IMG/VR virus record: IMGVR_UViG_3300030294_000017
Location: 26,252 to 90,251 of that record
Source of the DNA: a virus
Reading direction: 5' to 3' (one strand)
Length of the DNA: 64,000 nt
This document shows positions 33,616-42,232 of the stretch, in pieces. The stretch's first letter is position 1. Each line of letters opens with the position of its first letter. The translations under genes and the position numbers were made by a program. Below the pieces are notes generated by a model. That model was not told the DNA's origin and did not search any database. It was given only the letters and a program-made list of their open reading frames with translations.

Positions 33616-34554
33616 ATGTTATCATACAAAGGTAGTAAGCAGCAAAATGCTGATTTTATTGTTTCTGAATTCAAGCACAGATTTCCAAATTCAGAAGTAT
33701 TCATAGATTTATTTGGTGGTTCAGGCTCTGTGAGCTATTATGCCTCTAAATACTTTGATAAAGTTTTGTATAACGACATACAAAAAGATGTACAGCTTAC
33801 TGTTGAAAGTATATTCAATGGAACATTTTATACATCATTAGCAATAACTGAATTTATATCAAGAGAGCAGTTTTTTAAATCTAAAGATGCTCATGAAACT
33901 GTTAGAGATGGATTAATAAGGTCTGTATTTTCATACTGTGGTGATTTACTAACTTATGGATACCACACAGACAAGGAAAAATTAACTGAATGTTTTCATA
34001 ATATAGTTGTAAATGAAACTATTGATGAAAAGGATTTAGATTATATTTTTACGTTTGATGGCTTTGAAAAATGGATGCCCGAAAAATTTGATATTCTGAA
34101 AGATTTAACTAATTTAAAAACCTTGGAATTAAAAAGGTCTTATATCAAAAGGTTTAATAAATTTAGGCTTGTGCATATAGAGAAATACAATGGCGTTAAA
34201 AATGTGGAACTGAATGATGATTTAAAAAAGATTCAGTATTCTAATAAAGATTATCGTAATATTAAACTAGTTAAAGATTCAGTAATTTACTGTGATATAC
34301 CATATAAATCCAAGAAATCTCATTATAATGGTATAGGTTTTAATTATGATGAATTCTTTCAATGGATGAAAGACAACAGCGATTATAATATATTCTACTC
34401 TGAATATGGAGAAAATATATCGCCTGACTTTCCCGCTGCCTTTGAATTTTCTAAGAACCATTCAATAGCTAGAGAATATAGAGAATTAAAAAGAGAGGTT
34501 TTCTGCTGTACAGAAGAAACATTTAGTAGAATTAATAATCTATCAATTTATTAA
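33616..34554 (+). CDS. Dam-type (D12 class) adenine methyltransferase
   Basis: Motif I DLFGGSGS (31-38) precedes motif IV DIPY (227-230), the order of alpha-class Dam-like N6-adenine methyltransferases. The N-terminal SYKGSK is the usual motif X, which contacts SAM. DIPY for DPPY is a conservative variant. Length 312 aa is typical. The likely role is protection of phage DNA. The recognition sequence cannot be read. Confidence 0.8.
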   Translation: MLSYKGSKQQNADFIVSEFKHRFPNSEVFIDLFGGSGSVSYYASKYFDKVLYNDIQKDVQLTVESIFNGTFYTSLAITEFISREQFFKSKDAHETVRDGLIRSVFSYCGDLLTYGYHTDKEKLTECFHNIVVNETIDEKDLDYIFTFDGFEKWMPEKFDILKDLTNLKTLELKRSYIKRFNKFRLVHIEKYNGVKNVELNDDLKKIQYSNKDYRNIKLVKDSVIYCDIPYKSKKSHYNGIGFNYDEFFQWMKDNSDYNIFYSEYGENISPDFPAAFEFSKNHSIAREYRELKREVFCCTEETFSRINNLSIY

Positions 34555-34586
34555 ACAATTATACAAATCTTTAAAATTAAAATTAA

Positions 34587-35012
34587 ATGTCAAAATTTTT
34601 AATCGACCCATCAGAAAAAGCGGCTATGTTCCAAGTTATAGCGGGGAATACCAAAATGTGTGGTAAACAGGTACAGCTATCACTTGAAAAATTTGAAGCG
34701 GAAAGTACAGATGAAAATCAACAAAACCTTGAAATTGCTCAGGAACAGCTTAAAGATCATCAATCTATTTATGCTTGTGTTCAAACAGTTTTAACAATGC
34801 TAAATCCTACAAGCCTTGAAACAACAGCCAAAACAATCGATGAACACATTAAAAGACTTCGTGAGGAAATTGAAATTAATAAGGACTTGGACTTTCACAC
34901 AAAACTTGAATACAACGTGCTTGCTTGGGAAAAAGTAAGAGTATTGCTGCAGGTTATTTCTATTGATATTCCTGATGATTTTATGGTACAATGGAAACAA
35001 ATTAAGGTATAA
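34587..35012 (+). CDS. hypothetical helical protein, 141 aa
   Basis: Almost entirely helical and rich in Glu and Gln, with coiled-coil-like heptads (SLEKFEAESTDENQQNLEIA and EHIKRLREEIEI). No family is recognised. Its end overlaps the convergent nuclease gene by 11 bases. Confidence 0.55.
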   Translation: MSKFLIDPSEKAAMFQVIAGNTKMCGKQVQLSLEKFEAESTDENQQNLEIAQEQLKDHQSIYACVQTVLTMLNPTSLETTAKTIDEHIKRLREEIEINKDLDFHTKLEYNVLAWEKVRVLLQVISIDIPDDFMVQWKQIKV

Positions 35013-35664
35013 TACTTATTTCATTTCCTACAATCTTAACACCCTTTACTACACCATCGGCAATATACTTCTTTAACGAGGATTTTGCCGATGTTTTGTT
35101 TTTATAGTGATGATCAATACTATCAATAAGATAATCGAATTCGCATGATTTCCCTTCACAGGTATTGAGGAATTTTATTATATGTTCACAGGTTTGTTTG
35201 AACTGAGTATAACAAGCCCCACCCGATTCTCCACCTTGAGAAAATGTTTTTTGACCCTCTAATAATTTTAATTTTTTCTTTGGATTTTTTTCTATGATTT
35301 CGTGGAAATACAATTCTGTTTTAAACTCATTATACGAATTACTGATTATAAGAATTCCTATATTTAGTGCTCTACATATTGATATTATGAAATCTTTTTT
35401 AATCTTCATTACAGATTTCTTGGGGATAGCTATAAAGGTGTAATGAGAAAATTCTGTGTTGGTATGTGCTTGATATATAACTTTTAAATTTAGGCTTAAC
35501 TTAAGTTCAACAGATATTATCAACTGTTCCTTTGAGCGAACCACCACATCTATTTTACGAGAGCCATAACTCTTTACCTCGTAAAAAATTTCACAATCGG
35601 GAAATAGTGATTGAAAATAATTCGATATTGGTTTTGATAAATCTGTTTCCTTAAGTTTTGCCAC
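35002..35664 (-). CDS. PD-(D/E)XK nuclease-like protein, 220 aa
   Basis: The segment SRKIDVVVRSKEQLIISVELK (about 35-55) supplies the D and E-x-K of the restriction-endonuclease fold, followed by a helix NLKVIYQA. The C-terminal 70 residues look like a winged helix (CEFDYLIDSIDHHYKNK onward). Roles such as DNA processing or recombination are possible. The only start is a GTG at 35664, three bases after the preceding stop. Confidence 0.55.
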   Translation of the reverse strand: MAKLKETDLSKPISNYFQSLFPDCEIFYEVKSYGSRKIDVVVRSKEQLIISVELKLSLNLKVIYQAHTNTEFSHYTFIAIPKKSVMKIKKDFIISICRALNIGILIISNSYNEFKTELYFHEIIEKNPKKKLKLLEGQKTFSQGGESGGACYTQFKQTCEHIIKFLNTCEGKSCEFDYLIDSIDHHYKNKTSAKSSLKKYIADGVVKGVKIVGNEISIIP

Positions 35665-35667
35665 AAT

Positions 35668-36012
35668 TTACGCCATAAAATTAATAGTAAGATTAACTAA
35701 CTTACCATCGATTTGCTTTTCCCATTCTATGGTGTCAACCTGATTTAAGTCAATGCCCATATTGTTTGGAATAACCTCTATCGGAAGTGGACAATATTCC
35801 TTGTTAGAAATAATATGTTTCATTTCCTTTACAGTTTTAACATTGGATACTTTTGATGTCCTTCTATATCCTCGTTGTTTTACCTCGTTGTCAAAACAAC
35901 GTTCAAAAAGTAATTGCATATTTAATGCGAATGCATCTGACATACCATAACTAGTGGTTATTTCTTTAGCAACTTCCTTGAATGAGATTGGTTCTACAGT
36001 GTTCTTAGCCAT
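35668..36012 (-). CDS. hypothetical protein next to the clamp loader, 114 aa
   Basis: A small mostly helical protein with a basic stretch (KQRGYRRTSKVSNVKTVKEM). It lies immediately downstream of the gp44-like gene, where T4 places gp62, the small clamp-loader subunit. I see no sequence evidence for that identity, so it stays hypothetical. Confidence 0.5.
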   Translation of the reverse strand: MAKNTVEPISFKEVAKEITTSYGMSDAFALNMQLLFERCFDNEVKQRGYRRTSKVSNVKTVKEMKHIISNKEYCPLPIEVIPNNMGIDLNQVDTIEWEKQIDGKLVNLTINFMA

Positions 36013-36020
36013 TTTTGTGT

Positions 36021-37007
36021 TTAATTATTTATAAGTTTAATAAGTGAGAAAATTAATGCTTTAAGGCAGATTCCACCATCCACAGCCATTTTCTGCTTGA
36101 ATGAGTAATCGGCTGTTAATATAATGATGTCAGGAATGAATTTCATATATTTGGCTTTATCCTTTTCAAGAATGTAACCAACAAATTTTTCATCTATTGA
36201 TGCAATAATTTCATCGGCAATAACGGCATATTGTTGTGTTATAATCTTATGAATTGCCTCAGGTGTGGATGATTTAGAATTAAGTATCAGTTCATAAACG
36301 TCAACAAACCTCATTTCAAAATTTTGTAATGTTTGAGCTGAAAGCGATTTAATACCTGATTTATCAAGTGATTGTAAGTAAACCAATGTTTGACGGAAAT
36401 CAGGGAAGAACTTATCAGCTATCCGTATAATATCTGAATTTTCATGCTCAATGCCTAATTTTGTTACTATACCTTTCATTCTAGATAAGTAGCCCCTTTT
36501 ACATATTTCCTCCTCTGATGAATCCAAGTAATTAAAATTAATGCTGTTACACCGTGATTTAATAGGGTCAGGAACTTTATTAAAAAAATTGGTTGTAAAC
36601 ACAAACGACACGTTTTCTTGGTACATATCAATGAATCCTTTTAATCCTTCCCAAAATGTATCAGAAACCACCTGACCAACTTCATCAAGTATAACAATCT
36701 TCCTGTTGAATTTAATATCATCGCTATCAATAATTTGGTGAACATTTACAAATTCATCAATTACATCACGAAGATAGTCAATACGTGCCGACATGGCAGC
36801 ATTTACATATAAGTGTCTGTAGCTTTTTGAAATTTTCTTGGCTAATGACGATTTACCACAACCCTGAGTGCCATAAAAAAGGTAATTACCCGATAATTCT
36901 TTTTCATCATTATTTTCATCAATGAAAAGGTCTTTAATACGTTGTGGTATAACGAAATTATTAATTCCTTTTGGTTCAAATCTGTTTATAAACAATTGTT
37001 CTGCCAT
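36021..37007 (-). CDS. sliding-clamp loader large subunit, T4 gp44-like
   Basis: An AAA+ ATPase with Walker A GTQGCGKSS (46-54), Walker B IVILDEV (104-110), a sensor-1 FTTN (137-140) and the clamp-loader SRC motif (151-153). It loads the sliding clamp on primer junctions for the phage replisome. ATG at 37007 (MAEQLFINRF) is chosen: the longer frame would overlap the neighbouring HNH gene. Length 328 aa compares with 319 in T4. Confidence 0.85.
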   Translation of the reverse strand: MAEQLFINRFEPKGINNFVIPQRIKDLFIDENNDEKELSGNYLFYGTQGCGKSSLAKKISKSYRHLYVNAAMSARIDYLRDVIDEFVNVHQIIDSDDIKFNRKIVILDEVGQVVSDTFWEGLKGFIDMYQENVSFVFTTNFFNKVPDPIKSRCNSINFNYLDSSEEEICKRGYLSRMKGIVTKLGIEHENSDIIRIADKFFPDFRQTLVYLQSLDKSGIKSLSAQTLQNFEMRFVDVYELILNSKSSTPEAIHKIITQQYAVIADEIIASIDEKFVGYILEKDKAKYMKFIPDIIILTADYSFKQKMAVDGGICLKALIFSLIKLINN

Positions 37008-37026
37008 AATGTTTTTAATTTTATAT

Positions 37027-37431
37027 TTAAAATGGTGCTGTGATTTCAATTTTATAATTTACTGTTTCAACTGTAAATTCTTTTTTATTAAATTCATTTA
37101 TTCTTACAAATTTGATATACTTCCGTATGTTATCTGAATTTGTTAATAATTGTATATTGCCAATATTGTATCCTTCTGTTTCTATAATGCGGTCAACATG
37201 ATAGCTATTCTTTTTGATTCCTTTCTTACTTATATAATTTGTCTTAACACAGAATTGCTCAAATTGTTCAAATGTCAATGAAAATTCTTTATTCCTTTCT
37301 TTTGCGTGATATTTTAACGAATAATATGCTAGATGTATAGGCTGAGAAATTTTTGACCTCTTGTATCTACATTGATAACAGATTTTTCTTCTCGGTACAG
37401 TTTTTTTATTACCACATTCTATACAACTCAT
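37027..37431 (-). CDS. HNH endonuclease (homing type), 134 aa
   Basis: An N-terminal CxxC zinc knuckle pair (CIECGNKK, CYQCRYKR) precedes the HNH segment YHVDRIIETEGYNIGNIQLL then TNSDNIRKY, which has the H-x-D, the GY-x-x-xN and the final N typical of phage HNH enzymes. It lies free-standing between a methyltransferase gene and the clamp-loader gene, as homing endonucleases often do next to replication genes. Its target is unknown. Confidence 0.7.
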   Translation of the reverse strand: MSCIECGNKKTVPRRKICYQCRYKRSKISQPIHLAYYSLKYHAKERNKEFSLTFEQFEQFCVKTNYISKKGIKKNSYHVDRIIETEGYNIGNIQLLTNSDNIRKYIKFVRINEFNKKEFTVETVNYKIEITAPF

Positions 37432-37443
37432 ACAAATTTATAT

Positions 37444-38598
37444 TTAAAATAGGCTTAATTTTCCACTATGAGATATTATAAATTGCTTTATATAGTCACC
37501 ATGACATGCCTTTGGCTTACAATAACAAACAAGATTTACATCCTCACCTGAATCATATATATTGATTAATTTATTAACCTCACTTGCGAAAATTAAATCT
37601 GATTCATATTTGTTATTAAAATATAATTTATAAGATTCTATTGCCTCGGTTCTTGATGAAACTACAAATTCGGCTTTTGTGTCCTCTTTTTGAGAATATG
37701 GATTTCCGAATGCAGAGCCTCTACCTATATAAATAAGATTAGGTAAATTATCAGGTAAATTATGCTTGTTTCTAACAAATATTGGTATGTAATCTTTTTT
37801 ATTAATAAGATGTTCCATAAGATGTATATTATCTTCTTCTTTATCAATCATTATAAAATTTCTATTCAATTTATCACATGCTATACCTGTTGTACCACTA
37901 CCTGCAAACATATCAAGTACTAAATCATTTTCATTACTAAATGATTTAATAAAAAATTCCACCAGTTGCTCAGGAAATACGGCACTGTGATTCATTTTTT
38001 TACTAGATTGGTTGGTTATATTATAAGCATAAATTATGTTAGATGGTCTAGCAAGCTCCAAATCACCCATATTTGTACGATTTACAGCCATAACAGCACC
38101 ATTGGTTGATTTTTTGCAGTTTTTCCTAGCTGCTCTTTTTATTGTTTCATCACTTACTTTAGTACCGCAAGCCAATGGATTGAATGTAATGCCATTAGGG
38201 CTTGACTTTGTAAAGTGATATACAGGCTCAAAAGCATTTTTAAATCTACCATGGTTTCCAATAGGGAACGCTTGCTTTACCCATGAATATTCATCTACGA
38301 AATAAAAATTTATTTCTCGTTTTAACATTAAAATGAGGTCGAACACATATAAACTTCTTTCACCGTCTTTTATATGTGGTTTTATATTGAGAAAGAAGCT
38401 GCCTGTTGGTTTTAATATTCTTTTTATTTCAATGGCAATAGGTCTAAACCATTCTATATATTCATTTTCATTAATACCGCCATATACCATTTTTCTTCTG
38501 TTAGCATAAGGTGGGGATGTAATTATTAAATCAATACTGTCATTTGGCATGATTTTTAATTCTTCCTCTGAGTTTCCATAAATTATCTTTCTTGTCAT
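37444..38598 (-). CDS. DNA methyltransferase (beta class) fused to DUF4326, 384 aa
   Basis: Motif IV SPPY (28-31) precedes motif I FAGSGTTG, giving a beta-class N4-C/N6-A methyltransferase in residues 1-265. The C-terminal part carries the DUF4326 pattern: IGRGSAFGNPY (291-301) and CYCKPKACHGD (358-368). DUF4326 is found in many phages and its function is unknown; Cys and His could bind metal. The fusion suggests that DUF4326 acts on the same DNA or a precursor base. It overlaps the next gene by one base. Confidence 0.8.
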   Translation of the reverse strand: MTRKIIYGNSEEELKIMPNDSIDLIITSPPYANRRKMVYGGINENEYIEWFRPIAIEIKRILKPTGSFFLNIKPHIKDGERSLYVFDLILMLKREINFYFVDEYSWVKQAFPIGNHGRFKNAFEPVYHFTKSSPNGITFNPLACGTKVSDETIKRAARKNCKKSTNGAVMAVNRTNMGDLELARPSNIIYAYNITNQSSKKMNHSAVFPEQLVEFFIKSFSNENDLVLDMFAGSGTTGIACDKLNRNFIMIDKEEDNIHLMEHLINKKDYIPIFVRNKHNLPDNLPNLIYIGRGSAFGNPYSQKEDTKAEFVVSSRTEAIESYKLYFNNKYESDLIFASEVNKLINIYDSGEDVNLVCYCKPKACHGDYIKQFIISHSGKLSLF

Positions 38599-39149
38599 TA
38601 TTTCAATTTATAATAGCTCACAGGGTTGCAATTGGTACATATTTCTGATTTATTTTTACGCTTATTATACAAATTGGTTTCAAATGTTTCCTCACAATTA
38701 GGGCAAAAGTATTTGTGTTTTCCTTTTCCTAAATATCCAATATATTTATAACCTTTTTCAAAATAACCATCTGATTTCAAAGCATTTGTCCTTGTTTTTT
38801 CTATTTCTGATTTATATTCATCAGATGATGTATAATTTCTAGAAAGATATTTGGAAAATGTTGATATTTGCTGAGATATTTGAACCATTTCATTTTTCAT
38901 AGGATTATCTACCTTAAATTTTTTAATAGATAATTCCTTGAAAGATATCTTATACTCCTCTGAATTGAAAAATATGTATTGGCAAGTTTTAGAACAATAT
39001 GATTGATACTTCCCATTTTTCCATTTTAATATTTCACCACACACAGGGCATACAGGTATGGAGTAAGTACCTGTAGATGTATGATGTATGATTTGCTTTC
39101 GGGTTAATTTACCATAACACAAGAACAAATCCTCTAAATTTTCATCCAT
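38598..39149 (-). CDS. homing-endonuclease-associated zinc-finger protein, 183 aa
   Basis: A first zinc site (CPVCGEIL, YCSKTCQY; about 34-65) matches the C-x-x-C ... C-S-x-x-C head found in phage homing-endonuclease-like proteins, followed by a basic linker with VDNPMKNE. A second site (CPNCEETF, CTNCNP) closes the protein. No nuclease catalytic motif is visible, so it may be a degenerate or DNA-binding part only. Confidence 0.55.
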   Translation of the reverse strand: MDENLEDLFLCYGKLTRKQIIHHTSTGTYSIPVCPVCGEILKWKNGKYQSYCSKTCQYIFFNSEEYKISFKELSIKKFKVDNPMKNEMVQISQQISTFSKYLSRNYTSSDEYKSEIEKTRTNALKSDGYFEKGYKYIGYLGKGKHKYFCPNCEETFETNLYNKRKNKSEICTNCNPVSYYKLK

Positions 39150-39161
39150 AATTATTTCTTA

Positions 39162-39365
39162 CTAATTTAGATAATCTGAGCACAGACATTTATAATCATT
39201 AATTGCTGCATCAAGTAATTCAAATTTATCAGGATTTTCTTTAGTTAAGCCCGTTTCCAAATATTCAATAGTTACATCATGATCTGTAGTATCTTTACCG
39301 TTATTTTTAAATATTTCACGTTCTTTTTTTAATGCCTCTATAAGGTTTGTTTTATTTTTGTCCAT
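39162..39365 (-). CDS. hypothetical protein, 67 aa
   Basis: A helical, Lys/Glu-rich small protein with two late Cys. Its first base is two bases from the next gene's end. No family is recognised. Confidence 0.45.
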   Translation of the reverse strand: MDKNKTNLIEALKKEREIFKNNGKDTTDHDVTIEYLETGLTKENPDKFELLDAAINDYKCLCSDYLN

Positions 39366-39366
39366 T

Positions 39367-39594
39367 TTATACCATTTTTTTCTTGATTATTTCCTCTGAT
39401 AGGCTTTTAACCAATGAATTTACATCGTTAAAGGTAAAACAATCTATATATTCACGGACTGTTATTTTTCCGTGATATCTTGTAGTTATTTTTGTTTCAC
39501 AATCAGTTACTAGCAAGATTCCATTGCCGAAATCGAACATCATTTTATCGATTTGGTGATTCAGACAGTTTTCAATTACAGTGCAATTCCACAT
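39367..39594 (-). CDS. hypothetical protein, 75 aa
   Basis: A beta-rich first half (DFGNGILLVTDCETKITTRY) and a helical end. It is the first gene of this minus unit and is divergent from the late + operon. No family is recognised. Confidence 0.5.
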   Translation of the reverse strand: MWNCTVIENCLNHQIDKMMFDFGNGILLVTDCETKITTRYHGKITVREYIDCFTFNDVNSLVKSLSEEIIKKKMV

Positions 39595-39761
39595 AATGTT
39601 AAGTGTTTTATTATTTATATTGCCGTTTAATTATTATTTTCATATTTCAATTTAATATCTATATGTAGAAACTTAATAATTTGGGGTATGGAAGCCGTGT
39701 ATAATTTGATATATTATTAAATGGACATAGTAATAAATAATCAAAACAAAAACAACAAATT
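39595..39761. promoter_or_regulatory. divergent intergenic region before the late head operon
   Basis: No coding signal is seen. It must hold promoters for both directions. On the + strand a TATAATTTG word (about 39700) follows a TTTGGGG word 16 bases upstream, loosely like the TTTG / TAnnTTTG pattern of Bacteroidetes main-sigma promoters but with off spacing. No T4-type TATAAATA late box was found. Confidence 0.3.
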
Positions 39762-42188
39762 ATGACTCCTACAACTCAACATGTAATGATCTTTGAAAGC
39801 TTCAAAATTGCAATGAAGCGGATAAATGAGAGTTCTACAGGGGTGTATAATGATTATATATTTGAAGGTATCTGTGCTGATTTTTCTGAAAGGAACAGAA
39901 ACGGAAGAGAATATGACGAGGAAGAATATTTAGGCTTTGTTAATGGTTCTTTAGCTGAACAAATAGCACAAAAATCATTGGCGGGAAGTTTAGACCACCC
40001 TGAGGATGCAGAGGATGATGAAAAAGATATTTTCACACCTAAAATGAGGGAGCTTTCGCATATCATATTAGCCCTGTGGTATGAGATAGAAACAAAACAA
40101 GTCAAAATAAGAATTAAATTACTTGACACTCATTTGGGAAAAGATGCAAAAGCTTGTGCCGATGCTGAAATGCCTATTTTCATTTCATCTAGGGCATCGG
40201 GTATAATAGACAAAGATGGTAAGGTTCATTTGGATAATATTCATACTTTTGATATTGTTTACAAGCCAGGATTTAAGCAAGCCAAATTATTGCGTGTTCT
40301 TGAGTCTGTTGAAAACCATTCATCATTTGTTAAAATTTTTGAAAATACAGCTAAAACAGAAGCTTATCATATTGTCTATGATTACAAAAATGATAAGTTG
40401 GTAGCTTTAACAAGTATAAATGATCTTCCCGAATATCAGGAAGATACAAAACAGTGCTTTCCAACCGAAAATCAAGCAATGGTGTACTTGATGGAAAAAC
40501 CTGATGATTTCACACCAAACGAAGAAAAAACAAAACAATATAAAAACAGCCAAAATATTATGGAAACTGTTGGTAAAAAAGAATTTGATTTTGCCATTGG
40601 CAAAATCAATGAATCGTTAATTATTTTATCAAAATCGTTGAAACCACAAATTAGATTCAAAGTAAATGAATCAAAATTTAACAAGCGTTTGAAACGTTTG
40701 AAAGTAAATGAGGATGAAACACTTGATAAACAAGATATCGTTGCTTTAATAGTCGATGCAACAGGTGCACCAATCGAAGATGTTGCAAAATCTGTCACAG
40801 ATACAACTGTTGACAGAATAAATGCCATACTTGATGATGCTGAGGTATTTGACAAAGTTATTGACATTGTTGAACAGGATATGGGTGATGTAGTTAACGA
40901 AAAAGAAGAAGCAAAAAAATCCGATACATTTGAGGAATCAAAGAAAAAACTTATCAAGCAAATAGCGGATACTGATGGAATATCTGAGGAGGAAGCGGCT
41001 AAAGAGGTTACAGATAAAATGGTGGAAGATTATGAGGCTGATAAATCTAATGATGATTCTCATCAATGGAATCAAAGCCAAGTCAACGAATCTTTAATAA
41101 GAAAATTTAATAAAACATTCCGTAGAATTTATGAAAGTGATGAAACCTTGGGTGGGCTCACAAATTGCATGGACTATATATCCTTTAAAGAGTTTAATCA
41201 GGCTGCACAAAAGGTATTAAAAATCAATGAATCTGTAATTGTAGGTAAATTTGAACTTAAGAAAGTCAATGAATCTATTGAGGTTTCAAAAGGTGATAAA
41301 TTGATTGGCTCTATTCCTTGTGATAAGGTCAAAAGCGTTAATGAAAATTTAAGGTCGAAATACATTAAAGAGTCGGAAGAGGTACAAAATGCTGAAAATT
41401 TTGTTACAACATCTGATGCACCTTCCTCTGATAAAGTTGGTGTAATACAAAATTTCAACGACCTTTATGGTACTGATTACGATATGGTTGAAGGCGATGA
41501 TGATGAAACTATTGAATCTTTTATACAAGGTCAAAATCAACTTACTATTGAATCTGTAGCACAAAAAGTCGATTTGGCTAATAAATCAAGCTTAAACAAA
41601 GTAAATATAATTTCAAAACGGGTAAATTCTATAACAGAATATATGAATGTTATTTCTGAAACATTTAATGCTGTTAATACTCAGGTTGAACGTCAAAGCT
41701 CTGTTATAGCTAGCATGTCTGAACAAATTGCTGTAATGCAAGTAAGGCTTAATAGCATTACTGAATATAGTAATGCTATAGTAAATTCAGTAAATGCAAC
41801 AGGACAATTACAAACAGAACAAAGTAATACTATTAACGAAAGTAAGAAGCTTGCTAACAAAAGAAAGCAAGTTTTTGAAAAACTTGATGATAGTATAAAC
41901 AAAATAATCGCCAATGCCGTTAAGGGGAATATAAGATCAACAGGTAAGAATAGTGTTGTATTAAATGAAATTCCTCAGAAATATAGTAATGTTTTTGAAT
42001 CCTTGGCTTCCAAAACACAAAACGAAATTTTAGCTTATGTTGCATTTAAAAACCCAAAATCTAATTTGGAACTCGAAGCAATTTGGGAATCATTAAACTT
42101 GGACAAAGGTATTAACAACGTAGCTATTTTTGAGGGAACTAATTTCGACTATGATGATGACTACATCAAACGGATGGTTGGACTGTAA
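39762..42188 (+). CDS. prohead protease fused to capsid scaffold, 808 aa
   Basis: Residues 30-180 form a T4 gp21/U9-type prohead protease: FSERNRNGREY (41-51), SLDHPED with His79, ISSRASG with Ser142/143, and HTFDIVYKPGF with Asp164. The remaining 600 residues are helical and acidic, with coiled coils at 620-700, as expected of a scaffold core. The motif [I/V]NES occurs seven times (21, 282, 301, 441, 488, 502, 691) and I/V-F-E-S/G at 10, 33, 744 and 789, probably self-cleavage sites. T4 encodes protease (gp21) and core (gp22) separately; here they are one chain. Confidence 0.75.
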   Translation: MTPTTQHVMIFESFKIAMKRINESSTGVYNDYIFEGICADFSERNRNGREYDEEEYLGFVNGSLAEQIAQKSLAGSLDHPEDAEDDEKDIFTPKMRELSHIILALWYEIETKQVKIRIKLLDTHLGKDAKACADAEMPIFISSRASGIIDKDGKVHLDNIHTFDIVYKPGFKQAKLLRVLESVENHSSFVKIFENTAKTEAYHIVYDYKNDKLVALTSINDLPEYQEDTKQCFPTENQAMVYLMEKPDDFTPNEEKTKQYKNSQNIMETVGKKEFDFAIGKINESLIILSKSLKPQIRFKVNESKFNKRLKRLKVNEDETLDKQDIVALIVDATGAPIEDVAKSVTDTTVDRINAILDDAEVFDKVIDIVEQDMGDVVNEKEEAKKSDTFEESKKKLIKQIADTDGISEEEAAKEVTDKMVEDYEADKSNDDSHQWNQSQVNESLIRKFNKTFRRIYESDETLGGLTNCMDYISFKEFNQAAQKVLKINESVIVGKFELKKVNESIEVSKGDKLIGSIPCDKVKSVNENLRSKYIKESEEVQNAENFVTTSDAPSSDKVGVIQNFNDLYGTDYDMVEGDDDETIESFIQGQNQLTIESVAQKVDLANKSSLNKVNIISKRVNSITEYMNVISETFNAVNTQVERQSSVIASMSEQIAVMQVRLNSITEYSNAIVNSVNATGQLQTEQSNTINESKKLANKRKQVFEKLDDSINKIIANAVKGNIRSTGKNSVVLNEIPQKYSNVFESLASKTQNEILAYVAFKNPKSNLELEAIWESLNLDKGINNVAIFEGTNFDYDDDYIKRMVGL

Positions 42189-42232
42189 CAAACAAATAAA
42201 CAATTTTTTTAAAACTTATTAAATTCATAATC

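Noticed and set aside
35668-36012. Small clamp-loader subunit (gp62)
   Set aside because: Only position suggests it. No sequence feature of gp62 can be seen.
39595-39761. T4-type late promoter (TATAAATA)
   Set aside because: No exact box is present here or before the sheath gene. A/T-rich near matches are expected by chance.
40472-40957. A 161-aa minus-strand ORF opposite the protease-scaffold gene
   Set aside because: Ser/Phe-rich antisense composition, no context, and fully inside a well-supported gene. It is a shadow.
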